Assembly (NCBI GenBank): GCA_016712225.1
Contig: JADJRL010000003.1
Coordinates: 2,741,501-2,805,500, forward strand
From: Candidatus Defluviibacterium haderslevense
GTDB taxonomy: Bacteria > Bacteroidota > Bacteroidia > Chitinophagales > Saprospiraceae
DNA: 64,000 nucleotides
Direction of reading: 5' to 3'
Positions 1-9,809 of this stretch are shown here, one piece after another. A model generated the notes under the pieces. It was not told the DNA's origin. It saw only the letters and a program-made list of their open reading frames with translations, and ran no database searches. Both the position numbers and the translations under genes were made by a program. Position 1 is the stretch's first letter. The number at the start of each line of letters is the position of its first letter.

Positions 1-850
1 CAACCACAGGAAGTAAACCTAAGTAAACGATGTTGGCCAAAAGATAAATTAGGGTAACGATTAAAGTACCAATGACCATACTTTTAGCAACATTTTTTGC
101 TGGGTTTTCCATTTCACCGGATACAAATGTTACGTTATTCCACGCATCACTGGAGAATAAGGTTCCTACCATCGATATGCCTATTGCACTAATTAATGTG
201 ATACCGCTCAGACTTGTGACCGACCATTGGCCATCTGCATTCATTGCAGTTTTTGCAGATGCAAAAAAACTATTCCAGTTTAATGACCACACATCAGATT
301 TAAAAAATGCAAAACCAATAATGATAAGTCCAAATAAAGCTATGAGTTTAGTGGTCGTAAATATGCGTTGGAGTAAACTCCCTTGCTGAATGCCCCGACT
401 ATTAAACCAAGTCAATAATACGATACTCGATATGGCTAACAATTGTGCTCCAGTAATTTTAATATAACCGAAATCGAGTAAGTAATTTTTCTCACTAAAA
501 AATGGTATAAAAACTCCGGTAAATTTTGCAAACGCTACACCTACAGCGGCAATGGTTCCGGTTTGTATCACTGTAAATAAAGTCCAGCCATAGAGGAATC
601 CAATCAATGGATTATAAGCTTCTTTTAAATAGATATACTGTCCCCCGGCTTTTGGAAACATACCGGAAAGTTCGCCATAACTCAGGGCAGCCATAATGGT
701 CATAAATCCGGCTAGTACCCAGGTGAGCAATAAATAACCGCCACTCCCAACATTTCGAGCAATATCAGCGCTTACAATAAATATTCCTGAACCAATCATG
801 GAACCTGCTACCAGCATGATTCCATCGGTTAATGATAGTTTCTTTGTCAT
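1..850 (-). CDS. APC-family amino acid permease, partial (3' end outside window)
   Basis: The reverse strand from an ATG at 850 reads 283 codons with no stop and runs off the window edge. The N-terminus (LTDGIMLVAGSMIGSGIFIV) is the TM1 glycine-rich GSGIF signature of amino acid/polyamine/organocation transporters, and repeated hydrophobic helices follow (for example YGELSGMFPKAGGQYIYLK). About six to seven of the expected twelve membrane helices are inside the window. The family moves amino acids across the inner membrane by antiport or proton symport; the substrate cannot be told. It is divergent from a second permease starting at 996, with a 145-bp shared promoter region. It belongs to a different subfamily from that neighbour, so this is not a simple duplication. 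Confidence 0.9.
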   Translation of the reverse strand, partial: MTKKLSLTDGIMLVAGSMIGSGIFIVSADIARNVGSGGYLLLTWVLAGFMTIMAALSYGELSGMFPKAGGQYIYLKEAYNPLIGFLYGWTLFTVIQTGTIAAVGVAFAKFTGVFIPFFSEKNYLLDFGYIKITGAQLLAISSIVLLTWFNSRGIQQGSLLQRIFTTTKLIALFGLIIIGFAFFKSDVWSLNWNSFFASAKTAMNADGQWSVTSLSGITLISAIGISMVGTLFSSDAWNNVTFVSGEMENPAKNVAKSMVIGTLIVTLIYLLANIVYLGLLPVV

Positions 851-995
851 TCTTCGTTTTTACTGAATCGAAAGGTATGAATTTTATTCAAGTTTCAGAA
901 TATTTAGACGAGGATACATTTTTTATAAGGTCTTACCTTGGATTCAAACATATTTTCTACCTTGTACCTTTCAAGCAAAACAAAAACAAAACAAT

Positions 996-2456
996 ATGTC
1001 ATTATTTATCAAAAAACCGCTTCATGAATTAATGAAACAAGCCGCAGATGACGGAGTTTCATTGAAGAGGACCCTAGGTCCCAGAAATCTTATATTTCTT
1101 GGTATTGGTGCCATAATTGGGGCAGGATTATTTTCTATAACAGGTGGTGCTGCTGCCGCTAATGCTGGTCCAGCCATCACGATTTCATTTATTATTGCCG
1201 GACTTGGCTGCGCATTTGCAGGCTTATGTTATGCCGAATTTGCTTCTATGATTCCGGTTGCTGGTAGTGCTTACACCTATTCTTATGCTACTATGGGAGA
1301 ATTTATCGCATGGATTATTGGATGGGACTTGGTATTGGAATATGCGGTTGGAGCTGCTACTGTGAGTATTAGTTGGAGTAGGTATTTTGGTAAATTCCTT
1401 GAAGGATTTGATATCCATCTTCCTGAAAAATATATGGTTGGTCCATGGGATGGTGGAATGATTAATTTGCCTGCTGTGTTTATCGTTATTTTGACCAGTT
1501 TGTTATTGATCAAGGGTACTCATGAATCTGCTAAATTCAATACCTTTATAGTAGTTGTAAAAGTAACTGTAGTTTTAATTTTCATACTCCTTGGTTGGGG
1601 ATATATTAATTATTCCAATTATGTTCCTTATATCCCTGATAACACTGGAACTTTTGGTGAATTCGGGTTCAGTGGAATTATACGGGCAGCTGCTATAGTA
1701 TTCTTTGCATACATAGGTTTTGATGCGGTGAGTACTGCAGCACAAGAAGCTAAGAATCCGGGTAAAGATATGCCAATAGGGATATTGGGATCTTTAATTA
1801 TATGTACGGTCTTATACATTCTTTTTGCACATGTTATGACGGGTGTTACTCATTATACTTCTTTTGCAGGTAAAGACGGAATAGCACCGGTTGCCGTTGC
1901 CATAGATCATATGGGTACTGTCGGTGCTGATGGTAGTTTGATTCCTGACTATCCTTGGCTTAATCGAGCTATTATAATTGCTATATTAGGTGGTTATGCG
2001 TCCGTTATTTTGGTTATGTTAATGGGACAATCCAGAGTATTTTTTAGTATGTCACAAGATGGACTAATACCTAAAATATTTTCATATGTGCATCCGGTGT
2101 TTAGAACACCATCAAAAAACAATTTCTTGTTTATGATTTTTGTAAGCCTTTTCGCGGCATTTATTCCTGCACGAGTTGTGGGTGAAATGACAAGTATTGG
2201 TACTTTGTTTGCCTTTATTTTAGTTTGTGTAGGTGTATTGGTCATGCGTAAAACTCAACCGGATGCTCCAAGGGCCTTTAGAACTCCATGGGTACCATTA
2301 ATTCCTATTTTAGGAATCATTACTTGCTTATTCATGATGGTGTTCTTGCCATTGGATACCTGGTTGAGATTGTTCGTATGGCTAGCTATTGGTTTTGTTA
2401 TTTACTTTGGATACAGCAAGAAACATAGCATTTTACGAAAAAGAACAGATTTATAA
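996..2456 (+). CDS. APC-family amino acid permease (cationic amino acid transporter type)
   Basis: This 486-residue polytopic membrane protein starts at ATG 996. Residues around 24-50 (RTLGPRNLIFLGIGAIIGAG) carry the TM1 GxGAIIGAGLF signature of the CAT/YfnA branch of the amino acid permease superfamily. The FFAYIGFDAVSTAAQEAKNP segment near residues 233-252 is the conserved TM6 region with the family's E-A-NP motif. About twelve hydrophobic helices are visible and the length is typical of bacterial CAT-like permeases. It probably imports basic or branched amino acids; the exact substrate is inference. It is transcribed away from the permease at 1-850. A 17-bp inverted repeat lies about 95 bp after its stop. 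Confidence 0.92.
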   Translation: MSLFIKKPLHELMKQAADDGVSLKRTLGPRNLIFLGIGAIIGAGLFSITGGAAAANAGPAITISFIIAGLGCAFAGLCYAEFASMIPVAGSAYTYSYATMGEFIAWIIGWDLVLEYAVGAATVSISWSRYFGKFLEGFDIHLPEKYMVGPWDGGMINLPAVFIVILTSLLLIKGTHESAKFNTFIVVVKVTVVLIFILLGWGYINYSNYVPYIPDNTGTFGEFGFSGIIRAAAIVFFAYIGFDAVSTAAQEAKNPGKDMPIGILGSLIICTVLYILFAHVMTGVTHYTSFAGKDGIAPVAVAIDHMGTVGADGSLIPDYPWLNRAIIIAILGGYASVILVMLMGQSRVFFSMSQDGLIPKIFSYVHPVFRTPSKNNFLFMIFVSLFAAFIPARVVGEMTSIGTLFAFILVCVGVLVMRKTQPDAPRAFRTPWVPLIPILGIITCLFMMVFLPLDTWLRLFVWLAIGFVIYFGYSKKHSILRKRTDL

Positions 2457-2551
2457 AAATGAAATAAATAATGGGTTTGGACCAAACTATCATAGTAAAG
2501 TTTTTAAAAATTAAATCCAAAACCAATATAGCTTATTATAAATGTTTCATC

Positions 2552-2607
2552 GTAAACTGAAATTATGTGTTAAGAACTTTATCATCTAATACATAATTTC
2601 AGTTTAC
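2552..2607. repeat. 17-bp perfect inverted repeat, 22-nt loop
   Basis: The left arm GTAAACTGAAATTATGT (2552-2568) is exactly complementary to the right arm at 2591-2607. There is no T-run after it, so it is not a classical intrinsic terminator, although it could cap or stabilise the 3' end of the permease mRNA or be a remnant of a small palindromic element. Confidence 0.75.
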
Positions 2608-2815
2608 TCATCTTATCTAGTTACATAGTAGCTTGCTCTAGTTTTTAAACACGTATTTTGAGATTTTAACACAAGTTTCCAAAAGCTTTAATGGTGTATT
2701 TTGATTTGACTAGCCATTGGAATTTTGGAAAAACCTTTACTGTTTATTATCAATCTTAAAATTGTAATGGGACTTCAACTACCATTCTGATATTTACCAA
2801 TCAAAATTAGCAGGA

Positions 2816-2851
2816 TTTGACAAATTATATACGAAAGACTTCGTATATTTG
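2816..2851 (+). promoter_or_regulatory. Putative Bacteroidota promoter with overlapping operator dyad
   Basis: TATATTTG at 2844-2851 matches the Bacteroidota -7 element TAnnTTTG exactly. TTTG at 2816-2819 could be the -33 element, with a rather long gap of 24 nt. A perfect dyad, ATATACGAA (2827-2835) and TTCGTATAT (2840-2848), lies between the two elements and overlaps the -7 box, a position where a dimeric repressor would block transcription. The target gene would be the TonB-dependent receptor at 2915. No regulator gene is adjacent. Confidence 0.45.
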
Positions 2852-2914
2852 TGCTATTAATCAGTAAAAACTAACTGATTTTATTAATTCTGTATCACTA
2901 TTCAAATCTTCAAA

Positions 2915-5353
2915 ATGATAAGTATCAAAAATCATTTATTGTGTTTTCTTCTAATTACTACTATTTCTTACACCCATGCCCAATCACTGTCTTCTATAGC
3001 CGGCCAAGTAAAATCAAATGATGGAAAACCCATCTCTTTTGCTGCTGTCCAACTTTTGTTTGCCAGCGATTCCAGTTTAGCAAAGGCTGCGTTTTCGGAT
3101 GATCAAGGAACCTATTTATTTCAAGGAATCAAATCGGGAGCTTATCATTTACATATTAACCTAATCGGTTACTCATCGCATTTTTCTACAAAAGTGGAAT
3201 TGAAGGAACAAAACAATGCCCTAAACTTGCCGGACATTATATTAACTCCATCAAGTATCAACTTAAACGCCATTGATATTACGCATAAAAAACCATTCCT
3301 TGAAAGAAAATTGGATCGCATGGTTATGAATGTTGAAAGTAGTATTTCAAGTGCTGGAAATACGGCTTTAGAACTGATTGAAAAAGCTCCAGGTGTACTG
3401 GTTAATCAGGATATAGCCATCCAGATTTTAGGGAAACAAGGTGTCATCGTGATGATCGACGGAAGGCCCACAAATCTTTCAGGCGCAGATCTTACCAGTT
3501 ATTTAAAAAGTATTTCCGGAAGTACCATTTCACGAATTGAAATCATTACACAGCCTTCATCCAAATATGATGCGGAAGGAAATGCAGGAATCATTGATAT
3601 TCGACTTAAAAAAGATAAAAATGAAGGGTTTAATGGTAGTGTGAATGTTAACTTAGGTCAAGGTGTATATTTTAAACCCAGCGGAGGTATAAATGCCAAC
3701 TATAGGAACAAAAAATGGAATCTTTACGGAAACTACAATTACAGCGAACCCAACAATTTTACCAATTTCTATATCAACAGACAATTCTTTGATTCCGCTC
3801 ATCAAGTTCTATCCATTTTCGACCAAACCAGTTTTGCAAAACAACCCCTTAGAAATCACAACGCAAAAATAGGATTGGACTTCTACCTTAATGCGAAAAC
3901 AATCATTGGCGTATTAGCTAATACGATACTAAGTTCAAGTGATCGGGAAGGTTATACCAATTCGACCATCACGGATGCCTACAATAAATTGTTGTATACT
4001 ACCCATACTGCGAATACCTATGATGACCAAAAACAGAATAATTTACTGAATGTAAATTTTAAACATGAATTTAATCAGAAAGGACAAGAACTAACCGTCG
4101 ATTTGGATTATGGAAATTATTCAAACTCCTCCAATCAAAATTTTGAAAATCGATTTTTTAATCCGGATCAAATCTTATTTGATTCGTATGCACTAAATGC
4201 CAATCAAGCTGGCGATATTTATGTGCATTCAGCTAAGGCCGATTACACCCAATTTTTTGGCACATATAAATTCGAAATGGGGGGCAAATCCACTTTAGTC
4301 AAAACTAAAAATGATATTGTCTTTTACAATGTGGTCAATAATCAGAATGAATATGATTCCACACGTTCGAGTAAATTTAATTATGAGGAGAATATTAATG
4401 CTGCCTACGCCATTATTGGAAATGAATGGAAAGGTTTCGAATATCAATTCGGATTGCGTTTGGAAAACACGAATTCACAGGGAGACCAAATCAATTCAGA
4501 GGATTATTTTGATAGACAATTAACTCATTTATTTCCAAGTCTTTCATGCATTTATAAAAAAATAAAAAATCAATCCATCGCATTGTCATATAGTCGCAGA
4601 ATTGACAGACCCACTTTTAGACAATTACATCCATTTAGAATATTTGTAGATCCGTACACTTATGTCGTAGGGGATCCATCTTTATTGCCGAGCCTAACGC
4701 ATTCCTTTGACCTTACCCATACCTTTAAAGACAAAATAATCACAAGTTTCAACTATAGTAAAACAAATAATGAAATCACTGATGTGTTTTCGCAAGATGA
4801 CAGCACAAAAATTTCTTACCAAATTCCTGCAAATATTGCTCATGTAAATGCCTATTCGCTAACCTTAAGTTTTCCAATTAAGTATAAGAAATGGTTACAA
4901 TCCAATTTTGATGCTACTGTTTTTTATAATGATTATCAGGGTCCATTAGGTTCGGCTAATTTGCGAAACAATAGTTTGAGTTGGTATGCTCGTTTCCAAA
5001 ATAATGTACCCATTGGTACCAAAGGATGGGCTACTGAATTATCTTATTACTATCAATCACAAATGGCCTGGGGACAATTCATTATTAGAGACCTTGGCCA
5101 ACTTTCATTTGGTATCCAAAAACAAAGTAAAAACAAATTATCCGTCATTAAATTTGCTGTGACAGATATTTTACATACCAATAAAATCAGAGTCATTGTA
5201 GACTATGACAATCAAAAATTTCACACCGATAGAAATTGGGATTCCACTGTGGCTAATCTAAGTTTTTCACATCGGTTTGGAAAAACAACTGTTGCACGTG
5301 CCAGACAAAGACAATCTGGCGTCGAAGATGAGAAACGAAGAGCTTCATCCTGA
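2915..5353 (+). CDS. TonB-dependent outer membrane receptor, outer-membrane beta-barrel family
   Basis: The product has 812 residues. A signal peptide ends near residue 22 (YTHAQ). A carboxypeptidase-regulatory-like beta-sandwich follows (SIAGQVKSNDGKPISFAAVQ, about 25-110), then a TonB plug domain (about 135-215, including VIVMIDGRPTNLSG and RIEIITQPSSKYDAEGNAG), then a C-terminal 22-strand-type barrel (about 225-790). The RFGKT...RQSGVEDEKRR ending is typical of the Bacteroidota beta-barrel family. Such receptors take up iron chelates, metals or other ligands, but no SusD partner or ligand gene is adjacent, so the substrate is unknown. The gene stands alone behind a promoter with a 9-bp dyad, so single-gene repression is plausible. 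Confidence 0.92.
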   Translation: MISIKNHLLCFLLITTISYTHAQSLSSIAGQVKSNDGKPISFAAVQLLFASDSSLAKAAFSDDQGTYLFQGIKSGAYHLHINLIGYSSHFSTKVELKEQNNALNLPDIILTPSSINLNAIDITHKKPFLERKLDRMVMNVESSISSAGNTALELIEKAPGVLVNQDIAIQILGKQGVIVMIDGRPTNLSGADLTSYLKSISGSTISRIEIITQPSSKYDAEGNAGIIDIRLKKDKNEGFNGSVNVNLGQGVYFKPSGGINANYRNKKWNLYGNYNYSEPNNFTNFYINRQFFDSAHQVLSIFDQTSFAKQPLRNHNAKIGLDFYLNAKTIIGVLANTILSSSDREGYTNSTITDAYNKLLYTTHTANTYDDQKQNNLLNVNFKHEFNQKGQELTVDLDYGNYSNSSNQNFENRFFNPDQILFDSYALNANQAGDIYVHSAKADYTQFFGTYKFEMGGKSTLVKTKNDIVFYNVVNNQNEYDSTRSSKFNYEENINAAYAIIGNEWKGFEYQFGLRLENTNSQGDQINSEDYFDRQLTHLFPSLSCIYKKIKNQSIALSYSRRIDRPTFRQLHPFRIFVDPYTYVVGDPSLLPSLTHSFDLTHTFKDKIITSFNYSKTNNEITDVFSQDDSTKISYQIPANIAHVNAYSLTLSFPIKYKKWLQSNFDATVFYNDYQGPLGSANLRNNSLSWYARFQNNVPIGTKGWATELSYYYQSQMAWGQFIIRDLGQLSFGIQKQSKNKLSVIKFAVTDILHTNKIRVIVDYDNQKFHTDRNWDSTVANLSFSHRFGKTTVARARQRQSGVEDEKRRASS

Positions 5354-5736
5354 TTTTTAGTCTAGTTTTGATCAGAAGTCCTCGCTATGATTCAGTATAA
5401 TTAAAAATAATTTTAGCTTGAAATCAATTTAAATTTTAAATTAAATGAGCCTTGTTTATTAGAATAAAATAGAATTTATCAAGCAGAATTAATCCTTTTT
5501 ATCTACATACTTTTTGTCAAATGAATTTCTGACAAATTTTTGATTGATTTGCATCATCTAGGATAATAAGATTGATCCAATGTGATCATTTTGTATGAGT
5601 TTGCTAATCATTCAAATAATTGCAACAATATTTACTTATTTTTGACTTTAGTTTGGTGTTTATGACCTAGATCAGTTCCTTTGGATTAACCATCAAACCA
5701 TGATCATTTAATATTAATCCATTTTGGACACTAATT
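5354..5736. other. Intergenic, no gene seen
   Basis: These 383 AT-rich bases contain no convincing reading frame. A TATTTTTG element at 5637-5644 matches the -7 consensus and could start the transcript of the YitT-family gene at 5737, with a leader of roughly 90 nt, but no well-spaced -33 element accompanies it. Confidence 0.5.
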
Positions 5737-6690
5737 ATGAGGAGGGCAAAAGATAAGAAAAGAGATACAAATCAGGAATACACCGATCAGGATGTTACCC
5801 GATTAAATGTAGATAGAAATAAAAATTATCGTATTGATTTAAAACGACAGATCAAAAATTTTATACTCATTACATTAGGTATCTTTTCTGCTGCATTTGG
5901 ATTTAAAGGATTCCTCCTTACCAATCACTTTATTGATGGAGGAGCAACAGGTATTTCACTGCTTATTTCAGCTTTAACTAAAATTCCACTTTACATTCTT
6001 ATCATCTGTGTCAATATCCCATTTATTATTCTTGCGCATCAGGTTATGGGTAGACCATTTGCAATTAAAACGGCAATGGCAATAGCTGGACTCGCACTTG
6101 TATTGGCTTTCGTTAGCTTTCCTAATGTAACTGATGATAATTTGTTGGTGGCCATCTTTGGTGGTTTCTTCCTTGGTGCTGGAATAGGTTTTGCTATTCG
6201 GGGTGGTGCTGTTATTGATGGAACAGAAGTTCTTGCGATTTTTTTAAGCCGCAAAGTTGGTGCTACAATTGGTGATATCATTATTGTTATCAATGTCCTA
6301 ATTTTTGGTGCAGCCGCTTATTTCCTTGGTGTGGAGATTGCACTTTATTCCATGATTACTTACTTGTCTGCATCTAAAACATTAGACTTTATTGTAGAAG
6401 GTATCGATGAATATATTGGTGTAACAATTGTATCTTCTCAAAGTGAAGAAATCAGACAAATGATTATTAATAAAATGGGTCGCGGCGTAACGGTGTATAC
6501 CGGCAAAAGTGGTTATGGAAAACGCGGTGAGACCAGTGATGTTGAAATTATTTACACAGTAATTACCCGACTTGAACTCAATAAATTAAATACTGAAATT
6601 GAAAAAATCGAACCTGATGCCTTTGTTGTCATGAATAGTGTAAAGGATACCAAAGGCGGGATGATTAAAAAACGACCTTTACAGCATTAA
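5737..6690 (+). CDS. YitT family membrane protein (DUF161/DUF2179)
   Basis: The 317-residue protein starts at ATG 5737. A charged, poorly conserved N-terminal stretch of about 35 residues precedes five hydrophobic helices (about 40-230). The FKGFLLTNHFIDGGATGISL segment and the later FFLGAGIGFAIRGGAVIDGT segment are the paired signatures of the YitT (DUF161) fold. The C-terminal soluble domain (about 240-317, with GRGVTVYTGKSGYGKR and VVMNSVKDTKGG) matches DUF2179, the usual partner domain. The family sits in the inner membrane; its biochemical role is unknown. Nothing in the neighbourhood indicates a function. Confidence 0.9.
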   Translation: MRRAKDKKRDTNQEYTDQDVTRLNVDRNKNYRIDLKRQIKNFILITLGIFSAAFGFKGFLLTNHFIDGGATGISLLISALTKIPLYILIICVNIPFIILAHQVMGRPFAIKTAMAIAGLALVLAFVSFPNVTDDNLLVAIFGGFFLGAGIGFAIRGGAVIDGTEVLAIFLSRKVGATIGDIIIVINVLIFGAAAYFLGVEIALYSMITYLSASKTLDFIVEGIDEYIGVTIVSSQSEEIRQMIINKMGRGVTVYTGKSGYGKRGETSDVEIIYTVITRLELNKLNTEIEKIEPDAFVVMNSVKDTKGGMIKKRPLQH

Positions 6691-6922
6691 TCGGCATAAT
6701 ATTAACAAGTGCTTATATGAAAGCATGTTTTTAGTTGAATTACATATTCAATTAATGACGAATTTAATATTTGTTAATAAGTTGGAACATTGTAGGTATG
6801 ATTCAGATCATCATAATTTTAAATATTGCTGCAATATGTTAAAATTATTTTCGTTGGTTTTTCATATGTATTTTGGACTGCCAGCAATATTGTGTATACC
6901 CATTTCATAACTCACTTTTGAT

Positions 6923-7744
6923 ATGAAAGTCATTCTATTTATGATAGCTTTAATTACATTATCTGCTCAGACATTTGGACAGAAAGCTAATGTAATTGGT
7001 GAATGGAAATTTGGGAAAGGTTTTAGTCTGTATCATTATTATAATTTTGATAGCCTTGGCATTGTTAAATTCAGTATTTCAGGTTGTACTGGAAAGACTT
7101 TAAGTATAGGAAATTATTGTATTAAAGAGGACAGTATTATAATTAATTATTATCCTGGTTATTATGAGTATATTAATGGTGATGTAGAAATTTATAGAAC
7201 GGATTCTAGTAAACTTGAATGGGATACCCTATTTATTTTGGATAGGCATAATATGCAAGTTGATGAATATATTTTTATCAACAATTTTGATTTGCCAGAC
7301 ATTTTTAATTTTGGAGATAGTCTTTTTTGTACAGATCAATATAATGCAACAAAGGAAATTTTATTCGATAGCATCAATGATAATATTATGGAAAGGTCTT
7401 TTCCCATTCTCGATTCATTACTGTTATTTTTAACTTTAAATAAAAATATTACTATTGAAATTGAACGTTGGGGAGAAAAAGCTATATCAAAAGATGTCGC
7501 AATGTTATCCCAAATTCAAGTTGAATTAATTGGTGAATATTTAGTAAGAAATGGAATTAACCCAATAAGATTAACTTTTTTTGGAAACGAACAATTTAGT
7601 AATGAAATATTAGTAGGAGAAAGTTGTGCTTTAAAAGAAATATTTGAGAAAATATTTGATGCAATTAGACAAGGTCTTGAGAATGAATATGAAAGGAGAA
7701 TAACTTTATTTAGAATAACATCTATATATTTTAAAGAAAATTAA
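6923..7744 (+). CDS. Secreted hypothetical protein with divergent OmpA-like C-terminal domain
   Basis: The 273-residue product has a signal peptide (MKVILFMIALITLSAQTFGQ). The middle is beta-rich and not recognised. From about residue 155 the pattern resembles an OmpA/MotB peptidoglycan-binding domain: ILDSLLLFLTLNKNITIEIE, then QVELIGEYLVRNGINPIRLT, and NEYERRITLFRI, where ERRI corresponds to the usual NRRVE end. The aspartate normally found in the TD...GxxxxN segment is not evident, so peptidoglycan binding is doubtful. The gene is isolated, in very AT-rich DNA. The OmpA-like assignment is by pattern and moderately sure. Confidence 0.65.
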   Translation: MKVILFMIALITLSAQTFGQKANVIGEWKFGKGFSLYHYYNFDSLGIVKFSISGCTGKTLSIGNYCIKEDSIIINYYPGYYEYINGDVEIYRTDSSKLEWDTLFILDRHNMQVDEYIFINNFDLPDIFNFGDSLFCTDQYNATKEILFDSINDNIMERSFPILDSLLLFLTLNKNITIEIERWGEKAISKDVAMLSQIQVELIGEYLVRNGINPIRLTFFGNEQFSNEILVGESCALKEIFEKIFDAIRQGLENEYERRITLFRITSIYFKEN

Positions 7745-7888
7745 ATGCAAGCATCAAAGAAAGTATTATAAAATTCCAATTTATTTTGATTGATAAATAG
7801 AATATTAATGTTCAACGGTAAAATCTATAATCAATAATTTTGATCTAATAATTAGTAAATCATTTGCACGAACCTAATATTTTTATCA

Positions 7889-9799
7889 TTACCTCAATGA
7901 TATCACTATCGGTTCCTCAATCATTTTTGTTTTCGTTTGATCAAGGTCTTTATGCAATTTATCATATATTTTATTATCAAATGATTTTTGTAATGAGTTA
8001 TTAATGTGATCTATACCTATTGGGAAGACTGTAATATTATCTTTATCAATTTTAATCTTAAGGTAATTTTTAAATTTATTGACCTTTGAAATTGAAAAAA
8101 CTTCATTGTCATGAAGTCTAAATAGTGAATTGCATAAATATAAATAAAGGCCAAATAAGATAGTATTTATCAAAGCACAACTAAACACAATGATTGAAAA
8201 CAAGATTCCAATCTTAAATTGGATCAAAAGATCGTTTATTGGATACTTGAAAGTACTAATAAACGCATTCTGAAAATAGCCACCTAATAAAAATATACCC
8301 ATATTTATTAAAGCAAAAAGTATAACCATTATATTCCAAGAAAACTTATGGTAAGTTGGTATATAATGAAAATATTTATCCAAGGCATTAGCTAATAGGT
8401 AGGAGAAACCGTAATATCCCAAAACATGAAATCCTAGCATTAAAGGAAAATGATTAATTTTTAATACAACTGGCACATTTATAAATAGTGGTATGTAATT
8501 ATAAAAAAGTAGCCAGCACAACATATTCATCAATAATGGAAATAGAATAAAAGAAAAGTTTTCCGTAATGATAGAGTAACTTGCTGTCGGCATTTCTTGA
8601 TGTGATTCATATGCTTTAGGATAATAATTAACCAAATGGATGGATTGATTATTGATCTTACTCTGAAAAGCTCTATTGTTTACTTTGTCTTCAAGGTAAT
8701 GTGTCGGATATGAATATGCGCCACCTCCACCCGAGGTGATTAGGTTTAAATGAGGATCAATGGGTGGATTTTTGGTTGCTTGAAATTTCTTTTCTGATCC
8801 ATAAGTATTTAGTTTTTCGTTGAGCTTTAAATTGAATCGGGTATAATGATGAATATCTCCTGTTAGTATTAATTTGAGCTTAATAAACCTTTTTAATTTG
8901 TATTTAATTTTGGTTCCTTTTTTTCCTGGCTTTTCTATGTTGACAAGGTATGGATTATTATTAATAAATAATTCACTAATAAAATGGTCTACAACCGTAA
9001 ACAACTTATCTTCTTTATCTACCGATTTTTGAAACCAATATGGTTGTGCAATTCCTAATATAACATTCCATTCTTCCTCATTATTATGTTTATTAAATGT
9101 TTTTTTAGTATTGCAAAAATTTTTAAAATATTCAATTTGATCTTTATTAAAATTTCCTGCTAATTGAATATCCAACATCCATAACCAAACATTTTTAGTA
9201 AGTCTTATGGCGCCATACGACCGGGATTGACCAGTAAAATATGAGCCATACTGCCTATTTGTACAAAAATATTCTTTAAAGGCAAAAAGTCCATCATACC
9301 AATCATGATTTCCTGGAATAGCATGGATATAATGTTCTCTATCCTCTGCACAAGAAGACTTTGAATCTGATGTATCATTCTTTGTTTTAGTGACTTTGTG
9401 AAGTCCTTGGGCTGTCATGAGAGGACCAAATAATTTGTTGGCATAATTTTCTGAAGAGGCCACAGGATATACTTCATCGCCTCCAAAAAAAACTATATTT
9501 CCTTTTCTTAATTCATGGCTTTGAATTTTTTGATCTTGAAGGCATTTATAGAGAACGGATAATGTTTCATTGAAACCATCTCCTGTATCAGAAATATAAT
9601 CCATCCAAAAACTACCATCTTCATAGTTATCTTCCAGGTGATCTAAGTATAAGGCTTCATACGGTGCGTCTTCTTCCCTATGATCATTTGCCTTGCTAGA
9701 AGTATATAAATCTATGAGGGTTTGAATCAGAATACTAGCAGAAAACCAAGATACGCCTTTTTTTGATTGGTAATTATTAAAAATTTGATCGTATGCCAT
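7889..9799 (-). CDS. Membrane-anchored metallophosphoesterase (calcineurin-like)
   Basis: The 636-residue protein has a calcineurin-like catalytic domain in its first 370 residues: DTGDGFN (71-77), GGDEVYP (106-112), GNHDW (163-167), GDIHH (314-318) and SGGGGAY (356-362) correspond to the metal-binding blocks of the superfamily. The canonical first block D-x-H is not seen, so metal coordination may differ or use the DTGDG segment. Four hydrophobic helices at about 410-570 anchor the protein, followed by a cytoplasmic-looking tail. It is the last gene of a leftward three-gene unit, 10 bp after the amidohydrolase. The family hydrolyses phosphoesters; whether the substrate is a lipid head group, nucleotide or protein is unknown. 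Confidence 0.85.
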   Translation of the reverse strand: MAYDQIFNNYQSKKGVSWFSASILIQTLIDLYTSSKANDHREEDAPYEALYLDHLEDNYEDGSFWMDYISDTGDGFNETLSVLYKCLQDQKIQSHELRKGNIVFFGGDEVYPVASSENYANKLFGPLMTAQGLHKVTKTKNDTSDSKSSCAEDREHYIHAIPGNHDWYDGLFAFKEYFCTNRQYGSYFTGQSRSYGAIRLTKNVWLWMLDIQLAGNFNKDQIEYFKNFCNTKKTFNKHNNEEEWNVILGIAQPYWFQKSVDKEDKLFTVVDHFISELFINNNPYLVNIEKPGKKGTKIKYKLKRFIKLKLILTGDIHHYTRFNLKLNEKLNTYGSEKKFQATKNPPIDPHLNLITSGGGGAYSYPTHYLEDKVNNRAFQSKINNQSIHLVNYYPKAYESHQEMPTASYSIITENFSFILFPLLMNMLCWLLFYNYIPLFINVPVVLKINHFPLMLGFHVLGYYGFSYLLANALDKYFHYIPTYHKFSWNIMVILFALINMGIFLLGGYFQNAFISTFKYPINDLLIQFKIGILFSIIVFSCALINTILFGLYLYLCNSLFRLHDNEVFSISKVNKFKNYLKIKIDKDNITVFPIGIDHINNSLQKSFDNKIYDKLHKDLDQTKTKMIEEPIVISLR

Positions 9800-9809
9800 A
9801 GGAGTTTAT

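Larger units (their letters stand above)
2457..2914. other. Intergenic region with an inverted repeat and a promoter dyad
   Basis: No gene is visible in these 458 bases. They hold a perfect 17-bp inverted repeat (2552-2607) and, just before the TonB receptor, a TATATTTG promoter element overlapped by a 9-bp dyad (2827-2848). Both are listed separately. Confidence 0.7.

Noticed and set aside
6725..6910. Small forward frame before the OmpA-like gene
   Set aside because: It has no signal, domain or codon pattern supporting it; composition is like intergenic DNA.
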